Positions 32,052 through 44,000 of a stretch of DNA of 64,000 nucleotides are shown here, piece after piece. The translations under genes were made by a program, and so were the position numbers. Position 1 is the first letter of the stretch. Every line of letters starts with the position of its first letter. The stretch is taken from NCBI RefSeq assembly GCF_901933205.1, contig NC_044590.1, positions 5,781,501-5,845,500 of the forward strand. Direction: 5' to 3'. This stretch comes from Camarhynchus parvulus (Eukaryota; Chordata; Aves; Passeriformes; Thraupidae). Below the pieces are notes generated by a model. It was not told the DNA's origin. It made no database searches and saw nothing but the letters and a program-made list of their open reading frames with translations.

Positions 32052-35000
32052 GTAAGGAGCCTGCCTGCCCTGCTGGGGCTGTTCCCCGAGGTTTGTCTGC
32101 CCTGGGACAGCCCAGCCCTCCCTGCTGGCAGTGACAGCATTGTCAGGGGCATTCCCAGAGCCAGGCAGCATTCCAGGGGGTGCTGTGCTCTGCTGTCTGC
32201 TGGCGAAGCTCCAAACAGCCTTTCCCAAGCATGAAGAGCAATGTGGGGTCAGGGGCCCCAGCTGGGAGAGCCCCTCCATCCCTCCCCACCCTGCCTGACC
32301 TGTCCTCATCCCTGGCAGCAGTGCAGCCCCTCAGGGATGCATTTCAGCCTGTGCACTGCAGCTTCCTGCTCTGGGAGTTTGTGGCGAGATGTGGTGCTAC
32401 ATCTGGGTGAGAAAGCATGAGGTGATTCCTCCTGTACCATCCTGCTCCCCTGAGTGACCAGAAAATTCCTCCAGCACCTCAGCACAGCCTTTCTGATGGG
32501 GAAGAGCCACCTTTAGGTTATGTCTGAAGAGCACAAAGGTTTCTAGAGAGGTGGTGGCCCTGCAGGGCTGGGACAGATGTGTCTCCTGGCTGTGTATCTT
32601 CCAGACTTCTGCAGTTAAGCCTGGGCTTAACTCCCTGTGAGCTGGAGAGCAAGGTTACAGCATCAAACAGTGCACATCTAACACAGGGCAAGGAAACAGT
32701 GGAGCTTTCATGGCACTGGGGACCATTTGCATCCAGCACATAATGGTGCTTTAGAGGATGATGTCCTTTCTGGTCTGTCTGGGGACATTCTTGTCTTTTT
32801 AGCTTCTGGGCTCCTAGAGTGATGCCCAAGGAGCTGGACCACACTTGGCCAAAAGAAGTCAGCTCCATGTTTAATCTAACTATGAATTCCCCTCATTGTT
32901 CCGTGATCTTTTACCATTTCTCTTAGGCATGATTTTAGGATTTGCTTTTTGCCCTTCACCCCTCTTTCCCCTGTTTTCTTTCTTCCTCTTCAGATTTGCC
33001 TGGGGTGAGATGTGAATCTGAGCTTTGTTTCCCCAAAATAGTTATCTGCTTGTTGGGCAGCCTGCAGGAAGTCTCTGCAGGGAAAGGTTAAGGCACAGAT
33101 GTTGGGCTGAGACAAGCAGGAACCTCAGTGCCAGCTCTCACTGCTTTCCTGGGGGGTGACATCATGGCAGGGATGTCAGGAGGTGTCAGGGCATCGTGCA
33201 AGACCAGATTAGGGAGCTGAGGAGCCCTGGGTGACAGTTTGGCAGCATGGAGCAGAAACTCCAGGTCACTCTGAGATTTATTTTTCTGTAATTGTAAAGG
33301 GAAAAAGGTTGGTAACAGCTGCAGATGAGGGGGAGCACTTGGGTGCTGATGTTTATGGTTTGCTCACTCACTGCAAATTAGGGCATCCTGCTGGAAAGGC
33401 AGCTCTGGGCACAGTGTCAGAGGGAGGGGAGAGAAATCTGCTGAGTTGCCATCCTGCATCCAGCTGAGTGAAGAAGTTTCATATGGTGACATTTGTGTGA
33501 CAGGAATCACGGATTCAAGGAGTGACACATGGGCTCAGCCATCTAGCTGGGTTAACAGATAGCTGTGAAATCTGGAGGTGATAAAGGAATGTGCTCTTTC
33601 TTCTCTTTACCTCCTTGTCTGATACTATTTTTTCCCTCAGGATTTGTCATTTAGCTTGCAGCTCCCTGCAGCAAACTGATACAAGCTGGTGCCCGTGAGT
33701 TATGGTCCTGCCAGGAGCTGTTATTTACACTTTATCAGCTTTTCTTTCTTTTTTTTTTTTTTTTCTTTCCTTCTTTCTAAACCAGCTGGTCCTTGGAGCT
33801 GCCTCTGAAATGATCATTCTGCAGAAGTGTGGCATCCATCACCTGGGGAATTCCTGTATTTCTCAGCATCCCAAGCCTACTGAAGAGCCTTGCTTGAGCC
33901 CATTTGCTGCCCTCCCATTTCACGTGTTTGCACTGAACACCCTTGCTGTAAAAAACCACTCAGCCTGAAAGCTCCTGGGAGAGCCCTTCAGGGCAGGAAG
34001 GGTTCAGAGAAAGCCCCCACCTGTGGGGAGGCTGCTTTACCCTTCTGCAGGGGTGTAAATGAGAAACTCCTCCTTGCACAGGAGGCTCCAGGCCTGCAGA
34101 AGTGCAAGGGGACTGCAGGGGCTGCCACACAGCCCCAGGGGATGCTGTGGACTTGCCTGGCCTGGGGAAGGTTCCCTTTGTACCACAACCACTGCCATGT
34201 CCTTGGGGGAGGCAGCACAGTGGGGTTTGTGGCAGGAATTGCAGCCACAACAGCACGGCCACGTCTCCTCTCCCCAGGGTCGGGCCGGCTGAAACTCACT
34301 GTCCTTTCAGAAGACAGGCTCCAGATGAAGTGGAAAGAGACTGAGGGGAACATCAGTGGCTACAAAGTTCGGGTAAAGCCCATGGCAGGTACGTGCTGAC
34401 ACCCTGCGCTTGGGTCCCAGCAGAGCTCAGCAGGACTCAGCTCCACCTGGAGCACAACAGCGCCTAAAAATGAGAAATGAGCATTATTGAGACCTTAAGG
34501 GAACAGAGACAAGGCAGAGGGAGTTACCCACAGCCTGCTCTGGTTCCGAGGGCTGGTTTCACTGGGCTGCACGTGCAGCAGTGACAAGGAGCCTCTGTGG
34601 CCACTGTGGGAGCAGTCTGTAGTGCCACCCAATGCAGGCACTGTCCCTGTTTCACTCCTTCACAGGAAAGAGAGGCACTTCAGCCCTCTTCATCCTAGGG
34701 GAAAGGTTTAGCCAGAAACACTGTTCTTTGGGACTCTGTGAGACAAAAATGAAGCAGGTTCCTTGCCTGGCTCTTCTGTGGAGCTCCCAGCTCTGCCACC
34801 ACTGCAGGGACATGGCATGGAAAGCCTCTGACCCTATTTGTGTGGGTAGGTTCATCCCTATAGCTCCCTACCCCTACTCCCTGATTTCAGACGTTGAACC
34901 TGGTGCTGTTGGAAGGACACGATGTCCCGCAGCGGGGAGGAGGGGCTGAGCCATCCTCAATCGTGGCTGGCACTCGGTTCCCAGTCGCTTTCCCAGTGAG

Positions 35001-38000
35001 CCGGAAAAGGGAGCAGGAGCGCAGGGCGGCAGCTCCTGTGATCATCCACCCGATTTTAGCTCAGCCCCCACCTGTTTCCCGGGCTGGAGCAGCAGGTTTC
35101 TCATTCCTTGCCTGCCCTGCTCCTCCCCAGAGCCTCAGCTCAGCAGAGATTGATGAGCATCCCGGGAATGCAGGGAATCCCCACAGCACATGCCTGAGGC
35201 TTTCCCTCTCAGGCTGGGGAGTTTCCAGCCCCAGGCAGGAGCACAGGGATGGCTGGGTCAGGAACACATCCATCTCCATCATTCAAAGCTTCAGACCTTT
35301 CTATCAGAGGGGTTTAGGGAGCTGCTGTGCCCCTCTGTGCTGGGCAGCAGTCACTGCCTTGCTCCGTCTGCCAGCACAGAAACGCCCCAGCTCTCGGCTG
35401 CTCAAGGCATCCCAGTCCCAGGACAGGGTCCAACAGCTCAGTGGAAGGGTCTGGAGGCAGTGCCAGCCCCAGAAATGAGCTGTGCCCTGCAGGCAGCAGC
35501 TGCCCTCGCAGACAGATGGGGCAGAGGCAGCACAGCTGGGGTAAGATGAGTCCAAGTGCCAGCGGTGACCTCCAGAGACTCTGAGTCACTTCCTCATTGT
35601 GTCACACATGACCTCAACCAGCTGGGTGTTTTCATAAGCACTTGCCAGTCTTTACCCTCTCAACATCAGCTTTTCACTCAACAACTCCTTGGGAAGCTGG
35701 TAAAAGTTGCAGTAATACTGCGTAGGAAGTAATTCTCTAATTTGGGCACGTACCAGGGATTTAAAAAACCCACCTCAATCTTCCCAGCTCTATGTTGAAG
35801 AAAAAGAGTAAAAAATCAGAGCTCCTCAAAATTTAAAGCATGAATAGGAGCTGACTGCAGTCCCTAGGCAGACATTCCCTGCATTTCAGTGCTGCTTTTG
35901 CTACTGTCAGCTTAAATTTAAGCTCTGAGAGGCTCTGAACTGTGGCTTCATCCCACCTCAGGGGACTCGGAGCAAGAAGTCATGCTGAAAACCAAGACTC
36001 CCAAAGCCACAGTGGGAGGGCTGAGCCCCACCAAGGAATACACCCTGCAGGTCTATGTGCTCAACGGCTCCCAGGAAGCCCTGTTTGCCAAGAGGAAATT
36101 TGTGAGTAAGTGGAGAGGGCTAAATTTTACCCCTCAGAGCTCCTGAGGCTCTTGGGGATGTGGCTGCTCTGGCACGCGCCCTGCAGAGTGCTTGGCAATC
36201 CCAGAGCCTGGTACTGTTTGGGTTGGAAGAAGGGAGACGGGGAAGACACAGGGGATGAGGGAGGGCCTGTGGCTCACAGGTCTCTCTAGATGGGCAATTT
36301 CTCTATTTTTGGTGTTCTTACAGTAGAGGAGCTCAGAAATGCATCCCAGACTAGAAACAACCGCAGGAACGCAGGAGCTGCGGCAGGAAAGAATCTCACC
36401 TCCTCTGCAGCTGAGCACAGTGGGGTGGCAGAGACCACCCCACCACCCCTGAACACTGCCCTGTCACACTCAGGTGGGTGCTCTCACCATCCTGGAGTCA
36501 CAGGGGGTTGATTTTGAGCCGCAGTCTGTGCCATGCTACCATGGCATTCAGCTGTCCCTAAAACCATCCCCATTTTCTCACCACAATCTCCACTCATCAG
36601 AGATATTCTTGAGTGAGTCTTGCTAGCCTGGTTTCATCCTCTGCATAGAATTCTTAGCTACAGAAACACAGTAAACCACCTAAAAATATTTTCCCCTCAT
36701 TCCAGCCAAGCTGAAAATGCACATCCAGGTATCCAAATTCAGTAGATGCAAACTCATCCTTTGACTGAATGTGGATCCTTTGAGAGCAAGCTGCTCCCTG
36801 AGCAGCTGATGGTGCTTTTTTCCTAAGCTCTGTGTCCCAGGGCTGGCTGCAGGTGCTCTATGAGAAGGATTTCCTCAACCTCCCTGGCTGAGGACTGTAT
36901 GTAACTACAGATTCTCATGTTTCCATGGGCTCAAAAGGGAATTCCACCTGTTGATGGAAGAAAGATCCACCAGGGCCATTATCCAAAAAGTCTTGCACTA
37001 GCTCAGGGTGTTTGGAAGTCACAGATTGCTGAGTTCTGGAGAGCAACTGGGTATGAGGGGGCACGGGATGTTTTCCCTGATTTATATTTTATAACCATTC
37101 ATTGTTTTTCATCGTTGATGATAATGGGAAGGACACACTCGTTGATGTGACCCATTTTTAACATTAGCTCCTGAGCTCACATGCAGCCCTCTCAGAGAGG
37201 TGAATGAAGGTGGTGACAGTCTATCCACCTATTTCCATAAAATTGTAGAAATTTACCCTCTCTGAGCCCCCTACACCTGTGCCAAATGTGGTTTAAATCA
37301 GCTGAGGAGTGGGGTTGCATGGGGATAACACAGTTAGGGACAATGGAACTTTTCTCTTTGGAGCACAGCAAAGGACAGAGCTGAAAGGAAAAGGCAGAAG
37401 GGGATTCAGCCAAAGAGCTCAGGAGAAATGGCAAGAAACCAGCCCAGTGTGGAGGCCAGCATGACAGAAACAGCATCAACAACCCCAAAATCATCCCAGC
37501 ACACTCCTGCAGACGCAGAGCGAGAGACTCCAGGAAAAGAAAAACCCCCAAAGGATTCATTGAGACGAGGTGAGAGGGGGTTCAAACACGTCTTGCTCCT
37601 TCTCCCCTGCTGTTTTCCCTAACGCTCACTGAATTCCAGCTGTCCAGCCCACCCTAGGACCCCCAGAGTACAGAGCTGCTGGTTGTGCTTCCAATCCCCA
37701 GCTCATGCTTTGGGAACTGTCAGAGCTCACTGGAGAAATTTGGAGTCCTGTAGAAGAACATGAATTCTCAGGAAAGCTGGAGTTGGGCCATAAATTCCTT
37801 CCAGATGATTTAATTTATTGATTTTAATTGATTTGGCACCATTCTCTCTTCACGTTGTCATCTCCCCCTGCTTCTGGCAGATTCATGTAAGCATTTGTGT
37901 TCTTCAGCAGAGCACCCCCAGCCATGGACCTTTCCAAGGAGTTTCCTTTCCAAGCACCAGGGGTGTTTGTTACCCAGCCTGCTCCTCCTTCTGGGCTTGT

Positions 38001-41000
38001 TCTTCGTGTTTCACAGATGTCTGATCCATGAGGATCCTCCAGAGTCAGTTGAGATTGTGATGGCTCCCAGCTCTGCTGAAATGGTGGGAATGGGATGGGC
38101 CAGAGCATCCCCTTTGGCCCAGTAGAAATCCTTGTCTGTGAGAGGAGACACCCTTCCTTGGAGCCTGATAAATCTTAGTGGGATCATCTGTTTCCCCTCC
38201 ACCAAAGATGGAAAATTCCCCATCTGAGAAATACTCAAGGAAGATGCATCCAATTAGCAAAATGCCTTATCTTATCCTCTGCTGAGCTGAAGGCCTGGCG
38301 TGGGGAGGAAGGCAGAGCTGGAGTATCCATGGTGCCAGCAGATTTTTGCTGAGAGATTGGATTTAATATAAAGCCATGAAATAATTGTAGCCCACAGGGG
38401 ATCTCGTGATGGAATGGAATTAAGCAATCACCTGCAATTCTTGGAGACTTAAGCTAGATAAAAGGAAGCACTGGGCTGGGGCAGAGATGGAATGGAGCTG
38501 ACAGCTTGCAGAGAGCAGTGCTTGGGTTAGCACATGCTTCCTGGCAGCTTTAACCCCTTCTTTGCAGAGGTGCAGCTGCACATCACTCCATTTCGAGGTG
38601 CTGGGATGGGTTATCCTTGGCTCCATGGTTTTCACAGGATGCTGACATGTGCCAGACTGGCAGATGGTCCATTCTACCATCCAGACAAGGCCTTGCACAG
38701 CAGATTTGATTTTTATCTTGAAGCTGAAGCAGGTTTTCCTCCTCACAACTGCTCCTCTCAGTATCCAACCTTTCCCCTGCAGGCTCCCAGTTTCAGTGTG
38801 ACACTCCTGCCATGACTGACATTGTCCTGCTTGTGGATGGCTCCTGGAGCATCGGGCGCAACAATTTCAAGCTCATTAAGGAGTTCCTGAGCAATTTGAT
38901 TTCCCCATTCAGTATTGCAGAAGACAAGATCAGAGTAGGTAGGACATGGTCCTGTTTCCTGACCTTGGGATGTTGGTGTGTGAAGGGGCCTTGGTCTCTT
39001 GTCCCCGTGGTGATGTGCTCCTCTTGGGAGCTGTTACTTCTCTAGGATGGGGTGCTTGAGCTGCTCTTGGAAGCTTTTCCCATCTGGCAGCAAGCTCTGG
39101 CCTCTAGTGGCCGTGAAAAATATCTGCACAGTGAGCGGCAGCGCTGTCTTTGGGCAGCCCTAGGTCGGGTGGTGATGCTGAGACACTTTTGGGATTTGCT
39201 GCCATCTCTGACGAGGTGCTCAGCCACCAATGCACTGGGTGCAGTGGCAATGCCCCACTGGGGCTGCTGTGAGCTCAGCAGGGAATGGGGCTGCTTCCAG
39301 CTCTGTGTGATGCTGACAGCCAGGCTGTACATGAAATGGGATGGTTTAAATCCTTCTCAGCCCTTGCAGCTGATTGTTTGATCTGGATTCACCCTGACAC
39401 CTTATCAAATACCTGTGGTGATCATGACAGGGGTGTGTACCCCTATACCCCGTGGGGTCTGAGGCATCACTTTGCTGCCAGCATGGCAGGACCAGAGAAT
39501 CACAGAATTGTGGAGTATTCTGATTTGGGAGGGACCCACAAGCATCATTGAGTCCAAGTCCTGGCCCTGCACAGAACACCCCAAAGATCCCACCCAGTGT
39601 CTGAGAGCATTATCCAAACATTCCTTGAGCTCTGTGAGGTCTGGAACTGTGACCACTGCCCTGCGAACCTGTTCAGTGCCCCACCACCCTCTGGGGGAAG
39701 AATTTTTTCCCAATATCCAGCCTAAACCTCCCCTGACTCAACTTCATGCTATTTCCTTAGAACCATGCAGAGAAGTGGAGTTAGAAGCCCCATCTGCTCA
39801 CCCCAGGTCCCTGTCATTATTTGGTGTCATCTTCCCTGCCAATCCCAGCAGCAGTTCCCAGAGTGGGGCTCCTGCAGCTCCCCTGGGCTGGCTGGATGCC
39901 CACGGCTCCTGTCTTCCCCAGGGCTGTCCCAGTACAGCAGTGACCCCAGGACAGAGTGGGATCTGAGTGCTCACTCCACGAGGGAACAGCTGCTGGAGGC
40001 CGTGAGGAACCTGCGGTACAAGGGCGGCAACACCTTTACAGGTAACTCCACCTGGCAGGGCTCTAAACAGTGGGGGAAGCTGTTCCCATGGATTATGTGC
40101 TCTATAATGTGCTCTGTGGGGACTGTGACCGCTGAGGAGCAGGGAAAACAGTAAAGGCATGGGGGTTTTTTTGGAAGGCTGTGGCACAACCTCCATCTCT
40201 GCCCCTCCCCAGGTCTGGCACTGACCCACGTCCTGGAGCAGAATCTGAAACCAGATGCTGGTGCCCGGCTGGAGGCTGAGAAGTTGGTAATCCTCCTGAC
40301 TGATGGGAAGTCCCAGGATGATGCCAACCTGGCTGCTCAGACCTTGAAAAACCTGGGCATAGAGATATTTGCCATTGGTAAGATCACAGCCATGGATAAG
40401 CTGTAGGACAAAGCCAACCTATTTTTGGTCATCTTTAAATTGAAGGTTGTGTTCCCTCAACTTTGACAGAAGCATCCTGAGGCTGTAGAACTGAGGTGGT
40501 GGGTGAGACCTCATTACATTGTGGCTCAGATGAAAATTAACTCATTTATTCAGCCCAGGCAGTGTCTTGAAAGGATTTTTTTTTTATAGAAAGTATTCAT
40601 ATGAGATTTCGCACCTCCCATCTAACAACCTTTGGGAGCCTCAGGGACCAGTGCCATGAAAACAATATTCTCAGCTGTGGAGTTGGGCAAGAGAACATTG
40701 TATTGGGGATGGCAGGGGACCTCCTGTATAATTACTGCCTCTCACAACTTCCCATTTCTCTGAATAACAACATTATCTGCTTTTCACTGTCTGCCAGCAA
40801 CACTGAGACACAGAATGGCCTTGAGCAATTCTGGCCTTGAGTAGCACATGAGGTCTGCTGGAGAATGATACATGAGCAATAAAGTTACATTAAAACTCCC
40901 CTAAAATTGCAATCTCCAAAAGTTTAAGTGCTAATTTATGTTGGGGACATGCAAGCAAGGGTTTATTGTATAGGGTCATGCAGATAAGTGGCATTTATGG

Positions 41001-44000
41001 AGGGAGGAGAGCTGCTGAGCCTCCTTGGACAATGTTAGGGAACCTTGAACCAAGCTCTGGGAAGCAAAATGAGTTGTACTGTGGAGCTTGGTCAGCAGAG
41101 AGTTAATGAGGAGGGGGAGCTGAAGGATGGAGGATGCTGTGAGATGGAGAAATTCTGTTACATAAAAGGGCTGCTTTTTACTCATCCCTGACTGTTGAAA
41201 TGCAATGTGATGTTCTGACGAACAACAAGCTCTCTGTGGGGAGCGCTGGCACCTCATAAATATAAAATGGTTATTTGTTCATTCAGTCCCTCATCTGTTT
41301 ATGCCAACTGCCTCTCAGGTTGAAAAACATCTACCTTTCTGACAGCCAAGCCTGCAAGTGGTGAGGAGGCAGGAAAACAGCAGGAAGATTCACCAGGCTG
41401 TCTCCAGGCCACTAAAAGCCTTCTGAGCTGAAAGCTCTTCCCAGGCTGGGCTGAGGTGGTTGCTGCAGGAAAAGACACCTCTGTGCTGGGAGAGCAGGGT
41501 GGTGGTGAAGTCCTGTGTGGGGCATTTCTCAGCCTGGTGTCACAGACATATTTTATGAAAAATCCTTTTGTTAGGATCTTTTCTCCTGAGAAGCTGAGAG
41601 GCCTCAGAAATGAAATGTAAACAACAATTATCTGCTGCTGTGGAATGCAACAAGGCGCAACTTTGATTGGTCTCATGTGGTTGTTTTTAATTAGTGGCCA
41701 ATCACAGTCCAGCTGTCTCAGACTCTCTGGTCAGTCACAAGATTTTATTATTTCTATTCCTTGCTAGCCTTCTGATGAAATCCTTTCTTCTATTCTTTTA
41801 GTATAGTTCTAATATATAATTTTCTTTTGATATAATACATATCATAAAATAATAAATTAGCCTTCTAAAACATGGAGTCAAGATTCTCATCTCTTCCCAT
41901 ATTGGGGATGTTTGCAAATTCAAGTTCTCTGGCAGCAGGGGTGAAGAACACAGATGAGGCGGAGCTGCGGCAGGTGGCCTCGGAGCTGCTGGAGCTCACT
42001 GTCCACAACGTGCTTCCTCCTGCTGGAAGGCTAAATCCGCCTTCCAGGGCTTGTTTCATACCCCTTTGCTGTTATGTTCTAACTTAGAAAACGTAGCCCA
42101 TTGCTTCCATTCCATAGGCTATACCTTGACCTGTCCTATTAGCGTGGTGGGGCTATTGCGCTCACTGTTGGGCTTTCAGGGGCGGTGGGCTGTTTTGGCA
42201 AGGAATGATCAGGTATATCATGGATCATCAATTACAGAACAGGCTCCTCTAGGTGGGTTTGGGGCACCGCCAAGTCCTTAGAGATTTAAGTGTTGGTGCT
42301 TGTAGTTCTCGGGCAGATGCTTTAGTAGGGGTAAGCAACAAGATTTAGGGCCAGGCATAGTGGGGTATCTAATCCCAGTTTGGGCCCTGGCTTTCGTGCA
42401 GTTCAATTAATCGTTGTTCTAAGATCTTTGATGGGGAGGCCTTATTGGCATCTTGGGCTTGTGACAGCTGAGTTGCTTTTTAATCTTAGCTACTTGGATA
42501 ACATGTGACCACTCTTTACACCGTTATAAGGTTAATTTGGGTCTCCTGTACGACCGCAGTGGCTGGCACAGGATTTACCAACCCTAGATTTGCTATGGCT
42601 AAGTTTACACTCATTGCTTAACACTAACTCGTGCTGAGTGCCTGGTTCTCTGGCGGCAGGGGTGAAGAACGCGGACGAGGCGGAGCTGCGGCAGGTGGCC
42701 TCGGAGCCGCTGGAGCTCACCGTCTACAACGTGCTGGACTTCCCCCTGCTCAGCTCCCTGGTGGGCAAGCTCACACGGGTCCTGTGCACCAGGATCAAGG
42801 AGAGGAGCCACAAGGAAACCACAGGTGAAGAGGGGCCTCCCTTCCTGCTGTGTTGTTGTCTTGTTGCAGGGGTTCCATCCTGTTGTCTCCTTATCGCAAA
42901 AGTTTGACACCTTCTTGGTGGGCAGCTCCTCAGAGCATTGTCTCTTTCTTCTTCACAGCCATGGCCTGTTTAAGTCAGGCCTGTTCCTAATCTTTGGTAA
43001 TTGGCCCAGCTGCAACTCCTTAGGAGTGAGGTTACTTTCTGCACTATCTTTATTTTTCTTATATTCTATCCCCCCACACTGCTGCTCACCATGCCCCTTC
43101 CTCTTGGAGGAGAAAATCACCTAATGACAGCAATTACCATTATAGGGAATTACCATTATATTCCTTCTCTCTTCCTTTATCGTAGGGTGCGGTAAATGTG
43201 TTGTATCCATCTCCTTTTCTGAATTTCTTCCAACCATAAAGAGGCAGAAAAAGTAGAAGAACTAGTATGAAAATATACTAGGGAAAGAGTATGGGGTAAA
43301 TGTGGAGATAGGATGAGGAGATGATAAAACATCTATATGCATTTCTTTTTTCCGCCACTAAACTTTGAATGTTGGATCTCCAAGGCATTTTCAAGTTCAA
43401 ATCAAGCAGCCATTTCTTTCCCTTGCTAGGGAGCAGTTTGCATGATGAAAGCATGAAGAACCCCTCCAGATGCTAGCTTAGATCCTCAGGAGAAATACCG
43501 TGTACATATTTCTATCTCTTTTTGCTCTAAGATTGACCTAAGCAGAATGAGAACATCTAAATTTCAAACATAATTTTATTTTAATGCTCTGGACATTCAT
43601 GTAAATAAATTCATTTATTCTTACTGATTTGTATTTTATATAATTAGACATTTTACAAAGATGAAGGTTAAGCTGAAGAAAAAATAGTTTCTTCAATAAA
43701 AACCAAAGTAATTTTTGCTTGGTAATTTTGGCAAATTTTTGTGATTGAGGAACACAGACTTGTGTTGAAGAATTATTTGCAGCACTCAGCAAAATAAACA
43801 GCCTGTTTTTTATGGAGTATTTATGTTCTCTGTACACCCAGTTTTAAAATATTTCTTTCGGAGCAGTCTGGAACAGTTTCTCTACTCTATAGGGAAGGAG
43901 ACTGCAACTTGATTTGAAAAATGTCACTCATATTTATGAGCTGGAAAGTATGTTTGGCATGAGAAGTGTGAACGTAAGAAAATAACTGTGTTTTTAATTC

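Larger units (their letters stand above)
28058..34277 (+). other. COL20A1 introns 1 and 2 of the gene: content
   Basis: Between the putative non-coding exon and the ATG exon lie the minisatellite, one CR1, and otherwise unique sequence. Between the ATG exon and the first FN3 exon (32052-34277) I saw only a poly-T/CTTT tract near 33745. No further coding exon was recognised. Confidence 0.6.

Noticed and set aside
34894..35478. 194-codon open frame on the plus strand
   Set aside because: It sits in the intron between the two FN3-1 exons; composition is GC-rich and low in hydrophobic patterning. The true FN3-1 join skips it.
41925..42014. Treating the left copy as a true tandem duplicated exon
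   Set aside because: It lacks the second half of the exon and a donor, and reads into mitochondrial sequence with a stop.
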